A DNA stretch of 64,000 nt, taken from the NCBI RefSeq assembly GCF_001723175.1, contig NC_064651.1:4154001-4218000 (forward strand). Reading direction: 5' to 3'. The notes beneath the pieces were generated by a model. That model was not told where the DNA came from, did no database searches, and was given only the letters and a program-made list of their open reading frames with translations. The stretch is from Penicillium oxalicum (lineage: Eukaryota > Ascomycota > Eurotiomycetes > Eurotiales > Aspergillaceae). Shown piece by piece: positions 55,715 through 64,000 of the stretch (its first letter is position 1; every line of letters begins with the position of its first letter). The translations under genes were made by a program, and so were the position numbers.

Positions 55715-57182
55715 ATGAGTACTACCACCGCCACATCAGATGCCGCCAAGGAGTTCACCGTGACGATAGTCGGCGGTGGAATCGGTGGACTCGCTCTCGC
55801 AGTTGGTCTGCTGCGGCGCAAAGTCCCCGTTCAGATCTACGAGGCAGCCAGCGCATTTTCAGAGATCGGATTGGGCCTGTCCATTGGTCCAGCCGCTCAC
55901 CGCGCCATGCCCCTGATTGATCCGCAGATTCGGGAGATCTACGACGCTCTGGTGACCACGCACGCAGATAGTCCTGGATATGAGGAGTATCGTCAGACCT
56001 GGTTTGAAATTGTCTGGGCGAGTGGCGGCCAGGAAGGCGAGGTATTGACCAATCTGAAAGCCTTACCCTCGGGACAGACGACACTCCGACGAGCTCAATT
56101 CCTGGATGCGCTCGTGGGCTTGATTCCCACGGAGATTGTGCATTTCGGGAAACGGCTGGATCATTATTTGGAGACAGATCGGGGAGCTCAACTGGTCTTT
56201 GATGATGGATCGTCTGTCCAGGCCGATGTGGTTGTGGGATGTGATGGGATCAAATCTCGAGTCAAGGAATCCATGTTGCCCGAGGAGTCGGGACACACGC
56301 AACCGCGGTACAGTGGAATGTACTGCTACCGTGCTGTGTTGGATATGGAGACGATGGTTGAAGCGGTCGGCGATCACCGTGCCAGAGTGTCGACTATCTA
56401 CATCGGTGATGGAGCCTATGGGATCTCATATCCAATCATGAGAGCGCACAAGGTCAACGTGGGCATTTATGTACTGAGCGAGGGTTGGGACCATGAGACA
56501 TGGGTGAAGCCGGTGACTAAAGAGATAATGCGCCAGGATACGAACAATATGGGCCGATACGTGCGGTCGTTGATTGAGGTACTGAGATGCATTCGTTAGG
56601 CCACGGTCTTTCCCTCCTCCTCCTCCTCCTCCTCCTCCTCCTCCCACTATTTCTTTCCTTCTGCTTTGTATTCTTCTCTTCTTCAAGCTTTACTTCTTGC
56701 ATACACAAGATCTCATGCTAAAACTTTCATCTTTCTAGCACATGCCCGATGCCTCCCAATGGGCGCTTTTTGACAATCCCCCCATTTCCACATTTTGTCG
56801 CTCCCACGTCGCCATCTTAGGAGACGCCGCCCATGCATCCACGCCTCATCAGGGCGCCGGGGCCGGGCAGGCCATTGAAGATGCGCACGTCCTGGCTGAG
56901 CTTCTGAGCGATGATCGCGTGCGGACCAGTCGAGATGTGATCGCTGCTTTCCAAGCCTACGACGAGGTCCGTCGTCCCCGCACTCAAGAAGTTGTGAGCA
57001 GCAGTAAAACGGGTGCCGATCTCTTGTGCTTGTGTCTGGACGGCGTGGGGAATGACGCGGAAAAGCTCAGAGAAGCATTTCAATCGCGATTTCGCTGGCT
57101 GTGGGATTTGGATATTCCCGAGCAAGCCGAGCGGGCCAGGCGAATGATGTATAGTCATTTAGAAGCATTAGTGGAGAGGTGA
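55715..57182 (+). CDS. FAD-dependent monooxygenase, salicylate-hydroxylase-like
   Basis: Two exons (55715-56578, 56739-57182; 1308 nt, 435 aa). The 160-nt intron contains a TCC microsatellite. Residues 15-45 form the Rossmann FAD-binding site (VTIVGGGIGGLALAVGL, then VQIYEAA). The DG motif appears as VVVGCDGIKSRVKESML. The second FAD motif AILGDAAHASTPHQGAGAGQ is complete and continues AIEDAHVLAELL. This is the class A flavoprotein hydroxylase family: NAD(P)H and O2-dependent hydroxylation of aromatic or polyketide substrates, usually cytosolic. The substrate is unknown. A short-chain dehydrogenase and an MFS exporter follow within 4 kb, suggesting a joint catabolic or secondary-metabolite function. 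Confidence 0.9.
56613..56644. repeat. TCC trinucleotide microsatellite in the monooxygenase intron
   Basis: About ten tandem TCC units near the 5' side of the intron, probably length-variable and without coding effect. Confidence 0.9.
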
Positions 57183-58076
57183 TAGCCTTTGCAGGTTGAC
57201 TAGGTAGTCGAATCTGTCGCCAGTTGTTTATTTCATCTACTTTGTAGGACATGGACGGAGTATCTCGGTTCATTTGTGAAATCAAAGCATTCAAGGTAGA
57301 TGCCCATTCGGAACCGATCAACGACTCGGACGACTCTCTCTCTCTTACCCCAATTCACGTATCCGTCTTTCTTTTCTTTTTCTTTTTTTGGGGGGTTTTT
57401 TGGTTTTGGACAAAAGAAAAGGAACTAACCTCAAGGCAAAAAAGCGACCTGGTCAGATTTGTCCGCTCACCCGGGCATCACATCCTTATTCACCCATGGC
57501 TATTTCCCAAAACAGTCATTCATGCAGATGGCAGATCATCTGAAACCAGACCAACAAATTCAATTTTTTCCTTCCCCCCTTCAGCAGCAATCATGAACCT
57601 TGACCCCGCTTTGGATGGATTTCACCCCCTCCTCTCCTCTGATGGAAATAGGAAGCACTTGGAGAAAAATGCATCTTCCTACTCTGTCATTATGGTGGAG
57701 GTGGTACTTCAACCAGGTGTACTACTTTGTACTGGATGAATGTTTATTTATCCACAAGGTATAATTTGCAGTGACTGGCATATGATAATCTCCATACTAA
57801 GGTATTAGCCGCGACGGCCCCTCGAGCTACATATAAGGCCGGAAAAGAATCTTAGCCCTTGTTGGAAATAGAGGGAAAACAAAAATAAGCAAAACTCTTT
57901 TCTGGCTCTCGTGTTGAAAGTACACACCTCACGTCCGAAGGATCGATTTCTTCAACCTTGGAAAAGTGACGATTTGGGCATTTTTCCACATCAGGCTTGG
58001 AAACTTAGTTCTGATTCTGTTCTATCGATCAATCATACTACATATTCATCTTGATCTTTCTGGTCACAGATCAAAA
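57183..58076. other. Intergenic region between monooxygenase and SDR genes
   Basis: 3' UTR followed by an AT-rich promoter for the dehydrogenase. No supported feature was seen. Confidence 0.45.
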
Positions 58077-59122
58077 ATGGCCGAATTTACCATTCCAGAT
58101 GATATTCTTTCCAATATCAAAGATCAAGTCATCTTGATTACCGGTGAGATTTGCCCTGATCAATCATACACAACACCCATCTACACCTATACAGATCTAT
58201 CCATCTCTTCCTCCTCATTCACTCCAACGCCTCTACACACACACTCTCTCTCTCTATTTCTCTTATCTAACCCCCATCTCTCCCTCCAAACCTCCCAGGC
58301 GGATCCTCAGGTATCGGTCGCACAACCGCCGAACTATGCGCCAACCTCGGCGCCAAAGTCGTCATCGGAGACTTGAAACCTCCCCTCATCGACCCCCCTT
58401 CCGACCCCCTCCACACAAACATCAAATTCGTCCCCGTCGACGTAACTTCCTGGCAAAGTCTCCGCCTCCTCTTCGACGAAACCGACAAACTCTACGGCGG
58501 CATTGACCACGTCTTCGCCAACGCAGGCGTAGCTCCCACCACGGACTTTCTCAACCTCCACCCTCTCACGCCCGAACAACTCGAACCGCCTGATCTGCGC
58601 ACCATCCAGGTCAATCTCACCGCATTGCTGTACACGGTGCACCTGAGCACGGCGTACATGAAGAGTCTGGCGAGTCGGCGTCCGCTGCGCCCAACGGGGA
58701 GTATCGTACTGGCGGGGTCGGCCACTTCGTATCAGACGTTTCGGGCGGGGGATTATACGATTGCCAAGCATGGAGTGTTGGGGATGATTCGGGGGATGAC
58801 GGTGCAGTTGGAGGCGGAGGGGTCAATTCGGTTGAATGCGGTGACGCCCTCGTGGACGGAGACGGGGATCATTCCGACGATGGGGGCGTTGCGCGAGATG
58901 GGGGTGCAGGTGCAGGCGCCCGAGGTGGTGGCGAGGAGTGTGGTGTTGTTGTTTGCGGATGAGAAGAGGCATGGTGAAGTGATTTATAGTTGGGCGGGGA
59001 GGTATAAGGAGGTGAATAAGGCGGGGGGGGGATTGTTGTCGGTGGTGAAGAGGTTGAATTTTGACGGAGATCATCCAAATGAGGATATGCAGGCGTTGTG
59101 GGAGCAGATGACGAATTCGTGA
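58077..59122 (+). CDS. Short-chain dehydrogenase/reductase (SDR)
   Basis: Two exons (58077-58143, 58299-59122; 891 nt, 296 aa). The protein starts MAEFTIPDDILSNIKDQVIL and the intron splits the first Gly of the cofactor loop GGSSGIGRTTAELC (TGxxxGxG type). VPVDVTSW, FANAGVAP and the catalytic Ser in LAGSATSYQ follow. Tyr/Lys are in DYTIAKHGVLGM (Y-x3-K). This is a classical NAD(P)-binding cytosolic SDR acting on alcohols or ketones; many fungal members oxidise intermediates of secondary metabolism. GC content rises sharply at the 3' end (G-rich third positions). It is co-directional with the monooxygenase. The substrate cannot be read. Confidence 0.9.
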
Positions 59123-59665
59123 TTAAAGAAGGGGGAGACTATCATTCAGATCGTGTGTCTGTGGTTTTTTTTTTTCTTTTGGTTTCATGGCCTGCCTACG
59201 TGTAGGTTTCGAATATCCGGATGGTCAGATGGGAATTCAACTATGAATCCACATGTTTCCCCTGCTTCGCTGGCAGCACCTTACCACTGACGACATGGTG
59301 TTTGATACCTCATGTGAGATATTGATGCGGAGATTGTGTGTCCAAGGAGACTGGAGAATAGTAAGTGTAGGACTCTCAATTGAGGGTCGTCGTCGACCAG
59401 CCAGGGTAAGGTATTACTGATATCTCAATTAGAAAATATAATATGCCCATGTTCATATTGCTTATTTACTTCCTGTGTGATGTACATCTACAAATTTCAC
59501 CTCTGAATGGATGGATATAAATATGATATACACAGAGAACCTCTCCTCATTTGCCATCAATGAAAGACGGGAGGAAAGCTGGACCTGACAAGCGTATACA
59601 TACTCACCTGAGGATAGATTTCTTTCTTTTTTTTTTGTAGAAAAATATCGATCCAACCTCCAAAG
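59123..59665. other. Convergent 3' intergenic region
   Basis: Between the SDR stop and the MFS stop; AT-rich, and holds both 3' UTRs. Confidence 0.5.
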
Positions 59666-61270
59666 CTATGTCCGAGTTTCCGACTCCGACTCCGGCACCT
59701 GTCTCTCCGGTTCAGGCAAATATTTTGCAGCGACGGATAGTCCCGAGGCCAACACGATCATCACCATCCAAATCGCATATCCATTGGCCAACTGCGTATT
59801 CATCCCCAGCGCAAACAAACTAGAAAACAAGGCCGGGCAAAAGGCTCGCAGCGTACTCACCCCCGTCAGTGCCAACGCATTCAAGGTCCCCAGAATATGC
59901 GGCGAGGGCGAGATATCATTCAGCGAGAGCTGGATGGCCGTAAAACTCATACTGACGCCGCACCCCAGAGCAAGCATAAGGGGAGCAAAGACCCAAAAGA
60001 CTTTGATGGAGGCTTCGGTTCCGGTACGGAGGAGGAGGCTGCCCACCACGCACGTGAGGAAGAAGAAGGGATAGACGAGCGCGCACACGCGAATCACACC
60101 CTTTGTGCCGATTCGATGCTGAAGGGGCGGGAAGACAAGGAGAAGCCAGCAGGCTTGGGCGGCTCCGTTGAGGCCCATCATCAACGAGATTTGGAGCGGT
60201 GAGAACCCCCATCCACCGAGTTCGATGGGGGTGAACCAGAATACGGGGACGATGGCCGTGTAGGCAAAGGCGAGAGTCATAATATGGGCGTACACGTAGA
60301 GCACGACGCCGACGCCGGGCGATTTCAATAACTGGCGAGTTGAGAGGGTGTGGCGACGAGCCGATGCGGCTGGAAGGGTGCTTGTCCCGCCTGGTCCGTC
60401 TTCGGCGGAGTCTCCCGCGGGCTCTTTCCTCAGAGTCTCTTCGATGAAAATTGCGCTGATCACCGCGGCGATGCCCCCGACGAGAGCCACGACGAGACTG
60501 GACAGTGCGTAGGGGTATTCTTCGAGGAATTTTACTCCACCAAAGACGCCAGGATACTGGGTGGCAGGCTGGGCCAGAGCTCCGCCCATCAAGGGACCGA
60601 TAAACATGCCCAGATTCCCGCTGAATGCGAACCAGCTGAATGCGCGAGCCTGGGTCTTGGCCGTGCTGTGCTCGGCCACCATAGTCCGGATCGTCACAAT
60701 CGTACCGGCAAAGACGCCTGCGATGCATCGAAAAAGAATCATCTGCGGAATCGTCTTGGCGAAGCCAAAAAGTCCCGTGGCAAACGTCACGCCGAACAAG
60801 GAATATACCAAGACGGGCTTACGGCCTATCCGATCCGCCGCTCGTCCCCAGAGAATCATCACAATGGCCTGGGTCAGGGAGAATAACGATTCAATCAGAC
60901 CGCTGTAAAAGCCCACATCCGCATTTTCGACGGACCCATTCTCTTGAACCATTTCATTCACGTACGGGAAGATGGAGAAGAACGCTAGCGGTTCGACCAC
61001 TCGCGCCAAGCAGAGCAACAACACCTGGACTTTGGGGAGAGGTTTATCCTCGTCGGCATTCTTGTCAGCACGAGCGTCACCATCGTCTCGTGGACTCGAC
61101 AAGGTCCCATGGCCTCGATCACCAGCCTGCTTGGTCCTGAGCAGGGCCGTCGTTTCATCGGCTACTTCACTTTCATAAACGAGGCCAATTGCCGAGTTCG
61201 GCCCGGTGGGGGCTGCTTCATTCGGACATGAGTGCGGCGTGTCCGTCATTCGAGGATCGACGACGGTCAT
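59666..61270 (-). CDS. Major facilitator superfamily exporter (DHA1-like)
   Basis: Single-exon ORF of 534 aa. An 80-residue polar cytosolic N-terminus precedes twelve predicted membrane helices. MFS motif A is present after TM2 (WGRAADRIGRKPVLV), and the TM4-5 region reads FRCIAGVFAGTIVTIRTM. A central charged loop (about 285-315) separates the two six-helix halves. The overall pattern (YVNEMVQENG, GFYSGLIESLFSLTQ) is that of ZIFL1/tetracycline-resistance-like DHA1 drug:H+ antiporters common in filamentous fungi. It is a plasma-membrane or vacuolar exporter of unknown cargo. Convergent with the SDR gene; possibly the exporter of a product made by the adjacent oxidoreductases. Confidence 0.9.
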   Translation of the reverse strand: MTVVDPRMTDTPHSCPNEAAPTGPNSAIGLVYESEVADETTALLRTKQAGDRGHGTLSSPRDDGDARADKNADEDKPLPKVQVLLLCLARVVEPLAFFSIFPYVNEMVQENGSVENADVGFYSGLIESLFSLTQAIVMILWGRAADRIGRKPVLVYSLFGVTFATGLFGFAKTIPQMILFRCIAGVFAGTIVTIRTMVAEHSTAKTQARAFSWFAFSGNLGMFIGPLMGGALAQPATQYPGVFGGVKFLEEYPYALSSLVVALVGGIAAVISAIFIEETLRKEPAGDSAEDGPGGTSTLPAASARRHTLSTRQLLKSPGVGVVLYVYAHIMTLAFAYTAIVPVFWFTPIELGGWGFSPLQISLMMGLNGAAQACWLLLVFPPLQHRIGTKGVIRVCALVYPFFFLTCVVGSLLLRTGTEASIKVFWVFAPLMLALGCGVSMSFTAIQLSLNDISPSPHILGTLNALALTGVSTLRAFCPALFSSLFALGMNTQLANGYAIWMVMIVLASGLSVAAKYLPEPERQVPESESETRT

Positions 61271-62129
61271 ATTTTGTGGAGAAAGAGCAAAAAAGAAAGC
61301 AGGTCGACCTCTTCTGTCGCACGCAGCTCAGCTGAACCGACACTGGAGCGCGATCGCCTCCTTATGGAAATTCTACCTGTCGCTCGATGATTGCACTCCC
61401 GTCGGAGAAAACCCCATTTAGTCAGCTGGAGTGGGGCTGCAAGTTCAAATAGTTCGATTTCGTTCTCACGGGAAAGAGGCACGACGGGTCACAGAAAGAG
61501 GTCGGACTTATGTAGTTCCTGACCGGCTGCCGCGATCTGGCGTCGGGATGACCCGACGTTCAACCGGGGATATCACGGGATCGAACGACAAACCCACCGG
61601 GTCAATGGACGAGCTCTAGATAGCTTTCTCTCTTTTTTTTTCATGGTGATCAAGTGTCCAAACTCATGTTGTGACTACTGGCGCTTGGTTTGGAGTTTCA
61701 CAGCTGTGAGGAATCTGGCAAACAGTGATCTAGACCCGTCCTTTTCACACTCATCCTGGGGGGATCAGTGAGACCCCGTGAGAAGGTTCGGCAACAAGTC
61801 CACTTTATGCAGTACCCTCGACAGAAATGTGATCAATAAAAATCGATTCATCTCGCAGAGAACGAGAACGGGTCAAAATTAGAATATAAAATAGCCTCCA
61901 CAAAGATATGGAAACGAAAACCACAGGCCGAGTAAGAAAATTCAGAGTAAAGAAAAGAAAAAAAAAACAGAATGGTATCTCATCACCAGTCCCCCCCCAT
62001 CTATTTGACCTCATCCAATTGGCGGCATTCGCTTCAGACCACCAATATTAGGATGTCTGAGCATATCAGGGGGAGAAAAAAAAAGAAAAGAAACAAAAGG
62101 CACGCTTTCACTGGCGGTCAAATGGTTGC
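61271..62129. other. MFS promoter and DUF3712-gene 3' region
   Basis: About 860 bp upstream of the MFS start and downstream of the next minus-strand gene; A/T-rich runs at 61930-61970 and 62080-62100. No gene was seen. Confidence 0.45.
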
Positions 62130-63411
62130 TCATTCCTTGGATTTTCCAGTGATGATCTTGTAAACGTCCAGGTCAACGGTCAGGTTGTTGGCAGCTAAAG
62201 CCTGGGTGAAGTACGGCAATTCTTGGCCATTGTACACGCTCGAGTTACCGGTGATGGTGAAGGGGACGACCCCCTTGGGGTATGGTGCCGAGCTCCCGCT
62301 GATCAACAAGAACGAGGCGGTTTGGTTGATTTGCGCGGTCATGGAACGGTTGTTGTCGCCTGGCTGGAGCGTGAGATCGTTGATATAGGAGTAGCCCATG
62401 AATTGGCCATTGGCGTAAAGATCAAGAGTCACGTTGCCCTGAGGTAAAGGAAGAGGAAGGATGTTAGTTTGATTTTGGTCCGAAGCAAGAAAAGAAAAGG
62501 AAAGAAAAAATAATAAAAGATTGGTCGCAGGGATGGGAGGGGGGTATATGTCACGTACCATGGCAATGGTCATCACCGTGGGGTTGGGGATATAGACAAA
62601 GCCCTCCAGATTACGGCCGTTCTTTGGCGGATTCATGAGTTTGACGTCATAGACGCTGAAGCCCTCGAGTTTATTCAAGCCTTGAGAAGCCAGAAAGGTC
62701 AGTTTATCTTGAGTCGAATGCGAGGCGATGAAGCCAGCCCCGGTCGCCCGGCGGAAAAATCCGTACCTTTCATCGTGACCGTCTTGTCATAATTGACGGT
62801 GGTCTTGGGCAACGATCCCTGCTGCAACTGCGGTCTGCCAGAAATCTCCAGCTGGACCTCTTCCTGGAGCATGACCGACTTAGCGAAGTCGCCGAATGCG
62901 TCGGCGTTACTGAGATCGACGGTTTGATTCATGCTGATCTCGACCCCATCCCGGGACGTGACCTCGGGCACTTGCACGGAGGTGAAGGCACGGGCAGCTC
63001 CGGCCAGGGAGACCGAAGCCAGGAACGAATAGATCTTGGGGTGGAAGGAACTCTTGGAGCCCAGGACCTGCGTCTGGATCAGACGGAATGAATCGGGCGT
63101 AGGGTCGGCGATGATCATGCTGGTGATGTTGAGCGTGGAGTCATTGACTTGATCTTGGGCGATGTTGGGATAGCCCACGAAGATTCTGGAACGAGGGTCA
63201 GTGGTCCGCCATGATGGTTGATTCCCATGCAGGTGAAGAAGACGACTTACACGGGCAACACAATGACCAACACGACCACGATGAAGATGATCAAATGCAC
63301 CCACCACCACTTCTTAAAGTGCGCCTTCAGGCGGGCCCCGAAGCTGGGCTTGGCCATCGAGGAGCCGGTGGGAGACTCAACCGCAGAAACTCCAGTTTTA
63401 TCGGTAGACAT
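62130..63411 (-). CDS. DUF3712-family membrane protein
   Basis: Four exons (63411-63251, 63185-62767, 62680-62559, 62438-62130) total 1011 nt, 336 aa, with in-phase GT..AG joins. A cytosolic tail (MSTDKTGVSAVESPTGSS) is followed by a single membrane helix at about 37-60 (WWWVHLIIFIVVVLVIVLPV). A large extracellular or vacuolar-lumen domain follows with several N-glycosylation sequons (DSTLNITS, NRSM, NQTA). Phrases such as YPNIAQDQVNDSTLNI and LEGFVYIPNPTVMTIAM resemble the DUF3712 (PF12505) family of fungal type II membrane proteins with LEA-like beta folds. The function is not established. Good splice signals make the model reliable; the family name is from recall. Confidence 0.85.
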
Positions 63412-64000
63412 GATGGTTGAGAATGCCTGTGGAAGAGCTCACACAATCTTTGATCGCGTACGGCAGAGCATGTCAGCGGGCAGGCCCGACTTTTCAAACA
63501 TCACCGGGCTTTCTGACGGGGAGGGGGATTTGTGTTGGCGGAATGAAGTTGGGAAATCGTGCCCGTTTTCTTCCTCTGTATCTGCATTGACATACCTCGA
63601 TCACTCACTGAATTGAAATTCCGACCGATTTGGGTGGAATCGAGGTCGAAATGTCTCCGACCACGGTGAGATACACGATCCTCCTTCGGCTCAAGAACAC
63701 ACTTGAGGGCGAGTTCACGGGCGAGGAGAGAAATGAGCGACCCGACAGGGAGGACAAAATAAAAGAAAATGAAGTCGCCGCAGCAGCAGCAGAAACAGAT
63801 GAAAGAAAAAAAAAGAAAAAAGAAAAATAAAAGAAGGAGAGGTCTCGTTCAAGTGGCGACGAGGACTGCAGGAAACTATACTCGTAAACACGAATGAAAA
63901 CTGCGGACGCTCTTTTAGCACCTTGTAGATTCCCACACCTTAGTGACCTTACAGTAGCCGATCAACCCGGGACCCATGGAACCCGTCAAAGGGTCGTATC
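63412..64000. promoter_or_regulatory. Upstream region of the DUF3712 gene to window edge
   Basis: Promoter and leader region, with an A-rich purine stretch at 63800-63840. No further gene was seen before the window ends. Confidence 0.4.

Noticed and set aside
59897..60908. Several plus-strand open frames across the MFS gene
   Set aside because: Antisense shadows of the transporter coding sequence.

Overview
The window is from a filamentous ascomycete nucleus, most likely a member of the Eurotiales (Aspergillus/Penicillium relatives). The genes have many short introns (about 50-160 nt) with GTRAGT-type donors, CTRAY branch points and YAG acceptors. The gene set includes a GEL1-type GH72 glucanosyltransferase, Zn2Cys6 and copper-fist regulators, a GPI-anchored Ser/Thr-rich wall protein, tyrosinase and a DUF3712 membrane protein. 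No bacterial operon, rRNA, tRNA or CRISPR array was recognised. Gene assignments come from reading protein motifs and from recalled family features; no database search was run.

Layout. 1-4 kb: a partial URC1-type GTP-cyclohydrolase-II-like gene (cut by the left edge) is divergent from a six-exon Zn2Cys6 regulator, a likely uracil-catabolism enzyme/regulator pair. 4-5.5 kb: a two-TM secreted-domain protein of unknown function. 6.7-11.9 kb: DBP5 (mRNA-export DEAD-box helicase) and BZZ1 (F-BAR/C1/2xSH3 actin regulator) share a promoter. 12.6-14.3 kb: a copper-fist transcription factor. 14.3-21.8 kb: a 7.5 kb stretch with no recognisable gene but long homopolymers. 21.8-23.3 kb: an HMG-CoA lyase gene with an apparent frameshift and a microsatellite-encoded poly-Ser tail. 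24.6-26 kb: GEL1-like glucanosyltransferase, followed by about 4 kb without a recognisable gene.

30-31 kb: a GTPase-less dynamin relic with an in-frame stop. 31.5-37.1 kb: a sterol-desaturase/fatty-acid-hydroxylase family enzyme, a PEBP-family protein and a tyrosinase, separated by sparse intergenic DNA. 40-47.2 kb: a GPI wall protein, PEX4 (peroxisomal E2), NTH1 (endonuclease III) and an HCS1/SMUBP2-like SF1B helicase with an apparent N-terminal frameshift. 47.2-51.1 kb: another gene-poor stretch. 51.1-55 kb: two uncharacterised proteins. 55.7-61.3 kb: an FAD monooxygenase, a short-chain dehydrogenase and an MFS exporter side by side, a plausible small catabolic or secondary-metabolite cluster. 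62.1-63.4 kb: a DUF3712 membrane protein.

Housekeeping functions (mRNA export, endocytic actin, peroxisome import, base-excision repair, wall glucan remodelling) alternate with accessory enzymes and several long gene-poor stretches. The most interesting items are the URC1/URC2-like divergent pair, the copper-fist factor with an atypical zinc cluster and no copper-binding repeat, the broken dynamin, the two apparent frameshifts in otherwise conserved enzymes, and the 7.5 kb gene-empty spacer.
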